A stretch of DNA of 64,000 nt from Acridotheres tristis (lineage: Eukaryota > Chordata > Aves > Passeriformes > Sturnidae): contig CM072899.1 of assembly GCA_037013685.1 (NCBI GenBank), positions 10,086,479 to 10,150,478 of the forward strand, in the 5' to 3' direction. Numbering within the stretch: position 1 is the first letter of the stretch; every line of letters starts with the position of its first letter. The translations under genes and the position numbers were made by a program. Positions 1 through 10,200 of the stretch are shown here, piece after piece. The notes below the pieces were generated by a model. It had not been told where the DNA came from. It worked only from the letters and a program-made list of their open reading frames with translations, and did no database searches.

Positions 1-2384
1 TGTGTACAGAAGTAATTTTTAGCTGTTCTGTCTCATGCTAAGCATGGCCCTTGCACAGCACACAGGCTTTATTCTGACATGAACACAGCAGCAACAGTCC
101 CTTCCCCCTGTGGACTTGCTCTGGAATGTCACTCCATCTCTTGGCATCTCTTCTTGGAATGGAAAGGGGTGTCACACACATAAACCTGCCTGTGCTGCTT
201 CAGAGGGGACGTGATGAGCTGCAGTCTCAGGACAGCACACAGTCCTCAGGACTGTGAAACTCGACCCCTGCTAGAGCCCACGGTACCCACAGGTGAGCAC
301 TCTGCAGCTCTGCATTGCCTCTGCTGCTAAGAAAAGGGAACTGTTTATTTTGAATCACAAATGAGTTCTTTACTCTGTTCACGCACTGTGTCTGTCTCCA
401 GATGAACAGTGAGAACCTGGCATCTGCTTGAAACTGAGCCTTCTGTGAAGTGCAATCTGCAGTTGATAGGAACTGCTTTACATTATGGAAAAAACCTGCC
501 CACATTGCCAATTCATATGATTGAGATGGGAGTAGTTGTCAAGCAGATTTGACAGCCCTTGCTTTGACATATGTTATGCATTACCTTATTAATAATTGCA
601 GTGGACTAGGTCCAAAGCTAGGGTATTGGTATTGTGTGAAACCACTCTCATCTTCATAGCCTAAAAGCACTGATGGTTCTTGCTTTGTCAAGAGGAACAA
701 CCAGAAAATACACTGGCTTTTCTTGTACCAAGGAATGTAGAGCTGTTCCATAGCCTCATCTTAATTCTGAGTTGAAAATATACCACAGACAAGACACTGA
801 AGAAATATTTATCACAAATTCTTCACCTTTATGTTATTCAGTACTGGCGTGTCTGCCAGCATGTTCACTTTTATATCTCAGGCATAAAGGGAACCTTATT
901 TTTGTCCTAGTAGCCTTATTGCCCAGAGGACATAACCTTACCAGTATAGCCATGTTTAATGTCTCCCTGGGAGTTTATAACTCTGGACTGCCTGTAGGGA
1001 CACACAGAACCCATATGTAGGAGTGCTGTAAAAAGCTACAAGTTGAAATTCAGATTATGAAGTCTATTAATGAGGCAGCATGAGTTAAGGCAATATGGGG
1101 TACAGAAAGGCAGTGAACTGGTGAGCAGTTGGTCTTATGTAAGACTATTCACTGGAGTTTATTTCAATGATGTAGTATGCAGTTATATGTATATTTAAAA
1201 TCTACTTTGGTCTTTTAACTGCAAATCTCAAGCACTTAACAAATGTGAATGGATGGAGGTTTACAATAGCTTTGGGAGGGCACAGGGAAACACTTACCTG
1301 TTGCTGTCAGGGATGAAATAGCAGGGGCTTTCCAGCACACAGAAACCATAAACAACCCCAGTCCAAAGCTCCCTTTCTGAGCCCTGCTGGGCCTTGATTT
1401 ATGTCCTCTACTTGCCTGCAGAGGAGCTGAGACTGTGAATAGGCTATTGTTGTGGGGGGGTGCTGATGTCATTTTTAGGCAGCTGACCTCACTGCTGGAC
1501 AAAGCCAGTACAGGGAGAAGAGTTTTAAACCCATCCATCTACAGGCATTGCATCAGATCTGATCTGAGAAGGGGCTGTACAAGCAGTGAATTTCTCAGTG
1601 CAGTGAAATCTCAACTTGCCAGGCTGATCCATCCTATGAATCTTAGCACCTGAACTCTCTCCTAAAATGCATCACTTATCCTGACAACCTTGTGCATGGT
1701 TGCAGATAGAGGCAAGAGTTTGGTGGCACGTTTTATATCATTCAACCAGGAATGCACCTTTGTGTTCAGCAATAAATTCGGGTGCAGACCTATGTTTTCC
1801 TAGGAACATGAAGGAAGGTACTGCAAAGACCTCCATAGGGAGACTGGGATGGCTGGGGCCACCAAGGACAGGGAAGACCTACACCCAGTGGAGCTCTAGG
1901 TGTACCCACAGTCCAGCTTCCCTGCAGCCGAGTGTGCCTGGCCAGAGTTCACACCCCGGCTGTAGGTTTGATGCTCAGAAAGAAGAAATAATCTGAGCAG
2001 GAGAAGGATCACAGCACCATCTGCTGGGACAGCTCTCCAGTCCCACGGCAGCAGGGAACTGCTAAATTTCTATAGTAAATACAGGACATTCTCCCAGAGA
2101 AAGCTTTAGTCAATAATAAATAAATAAATAAAAGCATTAGCTGAATTTGTAGGATTTTTTTCTTTTTCTTGGTGCTGGTCTACCTTGGGTGATGCTGTGC
2201 CACGGTCATGCTTGAACAGTGACTTTACATTGCCCAGGGTTGGCTCGTCGTGCTGTTTCCATATTTCCACTCATGGTACACAGGGTCTTCTGCTAAAGTA
2301 TTTTCTTCTCTCAGCTCTCTGAGCGTGGCTGCACCCTTAGCATTGCTCCTGCACAGCACAGCCAGGGACACAATCCTCCCCTCC
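1..2384. other. Upstream flank of ZXDC, no gene recognised
   Basis: I see no exon series, conserved protein or RNA gene here. Open frames are short, lack splice context and look like chance. In human the gene beyond the ZXDC start is UROC1, but no urocanase-like peptide is visible. There is a short AATA-type microsatellite near 2116-2132. Confidence 0.5.
2116..2132. repeat. (AATA)n microsatellite
   Basis: About four copies of a tetranucleotide rich in A and T, directly visible in the sequence. No function is suggested. Confidence 0.8.
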
Positions 2385-2911
2385 ACTTGTGAGGCCACAT
2401 CTGGGGTGCTGTGTCCAGTTCTGGGCTCCTCAGTATGAGAAGGACACGGAGCTAGAGGAGAGGGTTCTGTGAAGGGTCACAAAGGTGAGTTGGGGTCTGA
2501 ACATCTCTCTAATGAGGAGAGACTGGGGGAGATGGGCTTGTTTATTCTACAGAAGAGAGAGGGGATCTCATGAATGTATGTAAGTATCTCAAAGTTAGGT
2601 GTCAAGTTTTGGATGAGGATGGTGCCAGAGTCTTCTCAGTGGTGCCCAGCAACAAGATGAGGAGCAATGGCCATAAACTAAAACACAAGACATTTCACCT
2701 CCCCATGAGGAAGAACTTCTTTACATTGAGGGTGGCTGGGCACTGGAACAGCTGGTGGAACAGCTGCCCAGGAAGGGCATGGAGTCTCTCTGGAGCCATT
2801 CAAACCCCACCTGGACGCGTTCCTGTGTCACCTGCTCGCTGTCACCATGCCTTGGCAGGGGCGTCGGACTGGGTTATCTCCAGAGGTCCCTTCCAACCTT
2901 AATTCTTCTGG
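2385..2911 (+). mobile_element. CR1 LINE, 3'-end fragment, sense orientation
   Basis: The stretch follows the familiar 3' portion of avian CR1 reverse-transcriptase ORF2 and its tail. Hallmarks are the segment around 2410-2440 (gtgtccagttctgggctcct), the 'agtggtgcccagcaacaag' block near 2638, the 'gaagaacttctttac' block near 2710 and the terminal 'gaggtcccttccaacctt' at about 2883-2900. The usual short repeat at the extreme 3' end is degraded. The element is 5'-truncated, as nearly all CR1 copies are, and its frame is broken, so it is a dead copy. It ends some 285 bases before the ZXDC start codon. Confidence 0.9.
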
Positions 2912-2959
2912 GACTCTTCCTGGCCATTAGCAAGGACATCAGCACCATTCCCAGGACCT

Positions 2960-3196
2960 GAGATGACTCCAGCAGTGCCACGCTGGATGTCGCATGAGCC
3001 GCTCCCCGCTGTGCCATTCCCTGCTCCGGGGCAGCCCCGCTCCATCCCGTCCCGTCCGCCGCTCCGCTCTCCGGGTTTCCCCGGCGCCGCCCGCGCCGCG
3101 CCCGCTCCGTGGTTCCGCGCTCCGCGTTTCCGCTGCGGCCCGCGCCGGCCCCGCCCCGCGGCTCCGGTTTCAGGCGCTGCTACAGGGACCCCCAAG
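2960..3196 (+). promoter_or_regulatory. ZXDC: ZXDC CpG-island promoter and 5'UTR
   Basis: Base composition jumps to very high GC with dense CpG from about 2990, directly after the CR1 remnant, and stays high through exon 1 to about 4350. No TATA box is visible, so dispersed initiation typical of CpG-island promoters is inferred. The exact transcription start cannot be read from the sequence. An upstream ATG at 2963 is in frame with ZXDC but lies in a poor position and is not favoured as the start. Confidence 0.65.
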
Positions 3197-4235
3197 ATGG
3201 AAACGCAGGGGCTGCCGGCCGCGGAGGCGGCCCGGGCCCGGCCCGCCGCGCAACATGACGACCCCGCCGCGCCGCCGCCGCCCGGCTGGGACCCGCCGCC
3301 CGCCGCCGCCGCCCCCTCCCCCGCCAGCAGCACCGCCGCGCCGGGCCTCTACGTGAGCTTCCCGGTGCTGCTGGTGGAAGAGAAGCCGGAGCCCGGCGCC
3401 AGCCCGGCGCCCAGCGCGCCGCCGGCGGGGCCCGCGCCCGACAGCGACGGGCTCCTGCTCGTTTTCAACGTGGTGCGCGGCGCGGCCGAGCCCGGCGCGG
3501 GCGGCGGCGAAGCCGGGCGAGCCCAGCCCGGCCAGCCACCCGCCGAGCCGCCGGAGGAGGCCCCCGGCTCGGCCCCGCCGCCGCCGCCGCCTCCTCCTCC
3601 CCCGCCGCCAGCACCGCTGCCCCCCGCGGGCGGCGATGGCGGCGGGGCGGAGGACGGCGCCTTCTCGGGGACCATCACCATCAACAACCAGAGCCTGCTG
3701 GTGCGCATCGAGAACGGCGTCCTGACGCTGGGGCCCGGCGCCGAGCAGCCCGCGGGCACCGCGCCCCCCGCCGCCGCCGCCAGCCCCGCCGGGCCGCCGG
3801 GCGGGCCGCGCCCGCGCTCGCCGCCGGCCTTCCCCTGCCCGGAGCCGCGCTGCGGAGAGGCCTTTCCCCGCAAGCAGCAGCTGCGGCTGCACCGCCTCTC
3901 GGCGCACGGCGGCGGCGAGGACGGGCGGGGCGCGGCGGCGCGGCCCTTCGGCTGCCCCGTGCCGGGCTGCGCCTGGTCCTTCGCCACGGCCTACAAGCTG
4001 CGGCGGCACCTGCACTCGCACGACAAGCTGCGGCCCTTCGTCTGCGCGGCGCCGGGCTGCGCCAAGCGCTTCACCACCGTGTACAACCTGCGGGCGCACA
4101 GCCGCGCCCACGAGCAGGAGGCGGCGCACAAGTGCGAGGCGTGCGGGCAGCGCTTCCCCAGCGCCGCCCGCCTCGCCGCCCACCGCCGCCGCAGCCACCT
4201 GGAGCCCGAGCGGCCCTACCGCTGCGACTTCCCCG
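3197..4235 (+). CDS. ZXDC: ZXDC coding exon 1
   Basis: Encodes the low-complexity N-terminus and zinc fingers 1-4, up to the beginning of finger 5 (ends in phase 1 within the glycine of CDFPG). The donor is g|gtaagc. The whole exon lies in the CpG island and is extremely GC-rich at third positions. Confidence 0.9.
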
Positions 4236-7200
4236 GTAAGCCGCCTCTGGGGCTGGGCTCCCTTCCCTCCCCTTCCAGGAGCTGCGATCCCTGCCCTGCG
4301 GCCGTGCGGCGCTCGGCTCGATTCTTCTGCCACCCTGCTTCTCCTTCCCCTCCGTGGTACCCCAGAGTGTCAAGGAAGGTTCTCCTCCGGGCCACCTCAG
4401 TTACCAAGAGGAAAAGTTTGGGAGCTGGAGGATGCTGTGCCTTTCCTCCCATGACTTTGTGTTTGTACAGTGAAATACCGCAAGACACGGCGCCAGCGTT
4501 CAATGGGTGCGCCTTAACCCAGGCTATACTTGATTGCCCACCTTGGCAAAACAATTGTAATTCCTGGGAATAATGTTTAGGATTTCACTGTTTTGGTTTT
4601 TTCTCTTTCCCTCCGATATAATATCCTGGAAAACAATCGTGGAAGTACTTCGCTAAAAGCTGGGAGGGAGATAAGAGTGCAGTTTTCGTGACTGAGTCAA
4701 GCAAATGTGCTGTTTCCCTTTTCTCCCCAGGCTGTGAGCGAACGTTTATCACAGTGAGTGCATTATTCTCCCACAATCGAGCCCATTTCAGAGAGCAAGA
4801 GCAGTTCTCCTGCTCATTCCCTGGCTGTAACAAGCAGTATGACAAGGCCTGCCGACTGAAAATCCACATGAGGAGTCACACAGGTATTCACAGGGATGAC
4901 TTGTACACGGGGAGGTACATGGAGCATAGTATATGGAAAGTGGACTTCAGTGTGCTGGAAAAACTGCAAGTCAGGAAGGGTGACAGTTATTTGGAGTCAA
5001 TGAAAGCATTTGATTCTTGGCCTTCTGGGGATAGGAGCCCACTGAATCAAGTTGTCATATTGGAAGAGGTTCAGCATATGCAAAGCTGTGGCTTTTGTCA
5101 TTGTGCATTCTGTCCAGAAAAAACTATCCCAGCACTGTTTCCAAGTTCATAGATGTTCAAAACGTTGTGTAAATGTTACTCTTGATACAAACAATCAGGT
5201 AAAAAACTCTCAGAACATGTGGAATGTAGGTACCAAGGTTTGGACCAGCAAGAAGGTAAATTTCATCTCTGGCAAGCACGCCCAACCAAGAACCACTGCA
5301 AAGCTGAAATACAGCCTTGTCATGTTACTGATGTGTCCTCTACTGTCCTGGTTTTTTTCCTGGTTTCATGGTTTTACAGTTTTGAGGGTTTTTAAAGTGT
5401 CATTTGAAGTCCATAAGTGTGATGGAAACCGATCTGACATGCTTCACAGTTTTATAATCAAGACACAGTGACAGATCATGAAAAGAGGAAAAAACAGTTC
5501 AGTTGTGTTTCTGTTTTGAATAATGCTGTTATTGGCTATTGAAGCATCTTCAGGATATGAGGTGGATTGATAAATACCTGTGCTCTCTGATACAATAGTG
5601 GAGTTAAACAATTCCCAGATTGTGGGAGTGGGAAGGAACATGGCAGTACTCTGCAGTGCATTGCAGGAGAGGCTGGTTGAGTTGTCTTAAATTAATTCAA
5701 CTTTAGCAGGTTTGAATATTTTCTAGTAGCAGTATGGGTTTGTATTAGACTATTAGACTATTAATGTAACATTTTTTTTATTCAAGGTGAAAGACCTTTT
5801 ATCTGTGACTTTGAAGGCTGTGGCTGGTCTTTTACCAGTATGTCCAAGCTTTTGAGGCATAAAAGGTAAAGGAAGCTTTTTCTGATTATACTGTCCTAAG
5901 CAACTGGCTGTTTGCTTCTCTTTATTTCTCTTCCAGTAGCTAAGCAGTACTGGATTTAATCATGCCAATGACAATTTTCTTCCTTTGTAGGAAACATGAA
6001 GATGACAGGAGATTCATGTGCCCAGTAGAAGGCTGTGGGAAGTCCTTCACCAGAGCAGAACACTTGAAAGGTCACAGCATAACTCACCTTGGTACAAAAC
6101 CATTTGAGTGTCCAGTAGAAGGTATTGCTCCACTCGTGTATGTGTTTCCTTGTAACTGGTGTGTATTTTGGTCTAAAGGTTATGTGTGCTTGGTACAGGA
6201 CTGGAACAATTTAGAGTGAGTCTTCTAACAGGGTTTGAAGAGGTAAAACTAAACTGAAGACTTGAACAAGTGATCATTCCCAGAGTTAGGAATGGCAGAG
6301 CAAACTGTTTCATACTGTATCTTGACCACCCTCACCACTTCAGTGGAACTCCAGAAGCAAAGATTTTTGGGTGTGATCTGGATTATTCAGATTTTTAAAG
6401 TAAAGTATCTCTACTTGATGATTGTTTCTCCTTTTTATGGTGTTTCCAGCAGTTGTCATGAAGAATTTCAGATGTCATAGTGTGAAAAGGCTGTGCTTTT
6501 CAATTAATGACTTAAGTTTCATGTTGTCAGAAACAGGTTGTTAAACTGTCCTACCCTCTGACAGATTTACTTTCTTGTGGTTCCTCTGAGTGTATGCACA
6601 GGTGCTGCAGAATAGCAAGTAGAGGGCACTCTGATTTGTTAAGGCATTAAATATGAACCTTAAACTTAATTAAATTTGAAACTACAAAGCCTTATATATC
6701 TTCTTTCAGGCTGTTGTGCAAAATTTTCAGCACGAAGTAGTCTATATATTCACTCCAAAAAACATCTTCAGGATGTGGACTCGTTAAAAACTCGGTGCCC
6801 TGTTTCCAGCTGTAATAAACTGTTCACTTCCAAACACAGCATGAAGGCGCACATGGTCAAGCAGCATAACTTCAGCCCAGGTAAAGGGTTTGTCTCTGGC
6901 TATCAGAAGGTGCAGTGGAAAAATTAAGTGTTCTATTAAGGAAAATGTGTAATTACTGATGTTAAAATCTGAGTTCCATAGATGTGAATGACAGACTGAG
7001 ACTGAAGTTGGTTTCACCCTCCTCTAAAATTTTCGGTGGGATCTCTGAAAGTGATCCTTGAGCTTGACCTCTGAAATTGTGAGAAATGGCAGCATTTTTC
7101 AGTGAAGAAGAGCTTGTCCTTTTCCATGCCATCTGTAAAATATGAACAAGGACTAAAAGGATTTCTCTTTTCACCCCTTTCACTCCTCTACAACCTGCAC

Positions 7201-10200
7201 TTAGCCTGCACTGCCTTAGTGTTGTTTTTTGGCAAGTGCTTTTGTAACTCGCACTTCTCAGTAAAGGAATGAACTTATTTCAATAGGTTGCTTTTCCTTA
7301 AATCTGCTTTCAGTGTTTTAGTAGCCTGAGAATATAGAATTTTATAGATTTTTAAGCTTCCTTTTCTTCCTGTTGTCTGCGGAAGCCCTGACTTATAACC
7401 AAACCCTTCTCTTCCAGATCTCCTAACCCAGCTGGAAGCAACCAGCTCCCTCACCCCCAGCAGTGAACTCACTAGTCCAGGGCAGAGTGATCTCAGCAAC
7501 ATCGACCTCGTATCCCTGTTTTCCAATGTTTCCAATAACAATTCTGGAATTACAACAGACATGGCGCTGGTGAACTCTGGAATTGTCACGATCGATGTTG
7601 CTTCCGTGGGCTCGACGCTCGGAGGGACCCTGCCTGTCAGTACCAATTCCCTAAGCCAGGCAGTTGATCCCTTGATCCTGGTGGCGAGCAGCGACATGCC
7701 CCACAGCCTGGACAGTTCTCTCCTGCTGGGAACCAGTGCAACGGTTCTACAGCAAAGCACTTTAAATCTGGATGATGTACAGACTGTCAATGCCGAAGCC
7801 TTGGGTTCGCTGGCATCTCTGTCAGTGAGGAATTCCAGTCAGGATGTGCACGGGTTGACATCCAGCAATAATTTAACAATAGACACAGCCACTTTGACTC
7901 CTTCCAGCAGCCTCGGCAGCACCAATGTGCCTGAGTTACTGACACCAATTAAAGCTGAACGGAATTTGCTTCCCATCTCAGATGTGGTTGGTCAGCAGGA
8001 GGGCAGTAAAGTAGTGACACAGTTTGTGTTCTCCAACCCTCCAGGGAGTTACAGTGCACAGAAGGAAATGGATCTTGGCGCAGTGACTGGCAGCTCATTT
8101 TTGGTATGGAGTAACTTGGAGTGTTCACCCCTAGATGAGACAGCCTGACTTTGGGGATACCCCTGGCTGCTCACACCTTATAGGGACACCTTTCAGATTT
8201 TGCAGATCATGCATTTTGGCTCTCTTTTGATGAAAGATGTAGAACGATGTGTTGGGTAGTGTGCTTTCACAGGTAGGTTCAGTGTGCTGACAAGTTCTAA
8301 GAAATGCTGAAATTGTGGTGGGGACAGTTCAGGAAGAACCTTTCTAAAGAAGTAGCCGTCCATCTTAAATGGAATTTGCAAGAACACCCGAGAATAAGTG
8401 TTACAAGTGTTACTTGTTCCTTTCACTCCAGGGAAGGATTTGGGCTGTAACAGTAACTGCAGCATTTTCATCCCAGCCCTCATTCCTCTTTAAGTACATA
8501 TCCCTTTCTGCTTCACGGTGTTATTGCAGACTTAACTTTTTGTTTACATTACAAACTAAATGTTTACACTCGTAAAATCTGAACACTTAAAAATGTGGAG
8601 CTAAGTTCTTCTTGTGTTGAACTCCAGATGTTGAATAGATACAGGGAATTCGTTGAAACTAATCAGAAGGTCAGGGAAACTAGAATTCAGTGTTTGCCGT
8701 ATAGAAGATAACTGTGTGTGAGAATTTACTAGTCTGTGTTCATTGTCTTGTTTTGTTCTTATTTCCAAAAACCTTGCATCTCTGGGCATTTTTTTTTTTA
8801 AACTAGGAGAGCTGTGGGTCTGCAAGAACAGACTACAGAGCCATTCAGCTGGCCAAGAAAAAGAAACAAAAAGGGAATGGCAGCAGCACAGGTGAGAAGC
8901 CATTAATTCTGTTAAATTTACTAAATAAAAATATTTAGCAATTTTGGCAGTGCAGTGGGAGCAGGTTTCTGAGTAACATTCTTAAATGTCCTATACTGTT
9001 TATTGATAGTTAAAATAATTATGCATGTAGTGTACCATCTGTTTCTCAGGATAATCACATTCTGTGAAATATCAGATTCACAGGAAGTTTACAAAGAAAG
9101 CTGTGTCCTATGTTTCATGATTATTAACAAGACACTAACTGTCCATCTTATCATCTGCTTCTTATTTTTTTATCAAAACAAAAAATAATATCACTGTACT
9201 TTCTGTTGTTTATGCTTTTGGTCGTATCTAGGGGGTTCTTTTTCTCAGTACAGACACTGGAAACATCAGCTAGAGTTTGCTTCTGTGTTTCACTTAGTGT
9301 TAAGGAATTTATTTTTTTATTATCTGTGTATACTCAAACCTCTCTCTTATACTTTAGCCTTGTGGGGAGTTCTTGGCAGGGCGATGATTCCAGATGTGTC
9401 CTCTTAGTTTGACTCAAAGCCATATGATGTAAATAATAACCATTCCTTTTTCAGATCAAATGTGGTCCATGCTTCACTGGACTTGAACGAGCTCAGGTGT
9501 TTGAGTTGTGTCTGCCTTTGGGGCTGGGGTGGAATAGCATATGTTTATGATGTATCAATGCAAACATATGTCATAAATATAGAGTGAGTTTAGTGCTGCT
9601 TTGCTGTCTTGCAGACATTCCTCTTCTGAAAATCAAGGCAATAGTTTTTGAGGCGAGTTAAGAAACTAGTTCTGGTGTGAGAACTGTTTTGTTAGAACTG
9701 TTTGTGTATTTGTAAAATGCATATGTGCATACATTCTGTCTGGTTCAGCAAATCATCACCTGGAAGGATAAGTGCTTTATGAAGCTGGTTCTGAAGGGCC
9801 TTGTGTCATCAAACACGTGCATGTATCATCAAACATGTCTTTTGGACGTTAGTTTAAAAAATATGATTGTACTTTGCACTACTCCTAAGATGACCTCAGA
9901 AAATTCCTGTTTCTGTTCCTCTTCAAGACTCTCAATAGTTCACTTTTCACCAGCTGTTGCCTTAATGGTATGCTGTGCTTCTGAAAGTGGTCTAGAGAGT
10001 CTTATATTTCTGATTGGTTTACTAGATTGAGTGAATACTGTAGAGTGAAGTTCAGTGTTTAAATATAGGTTATCCAAGCCCTTCATTTATTACAGATTTA
10101 AAAAAAAAAATCCAAACAAAAACCTGAAGAGCTGACAGGACTGAATTCTTACATTTGTTTTGATTAAGGTTTTGGTTTTCAGCTTGTGATAAAGCAGCTA

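Noticed and set aside
1..2384. UROC1 3' end expected from human synteny
   Set aside because: No urocanase-like peptide is recognisable in any frame; the neighbour is farther away or absent.
2963..3196. In-frame upstream ATG extending ZXDC by 78 residues
   Set aside because: It lies in the promoter region beside the CR1 remnant, the added sequence is Arg/Pro-rich with no family counterpart, and the ATG at 3197 has a strong initiation context and matches the human start.
3170..4333. Long antisense ORF (387 codons) over ZXDC exon 1
   Set aside because: A shadow of the GC-rich coding strand with no family resemblance and low-complexity Arg/Gly/Ala composition.
4236..4573. Open frame continuing past ZXDC exon 1 to a stop at 4573
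   Set aside because: It reads into the intron after a good donor; the zinc-finger frame resumes exactly at 4731.
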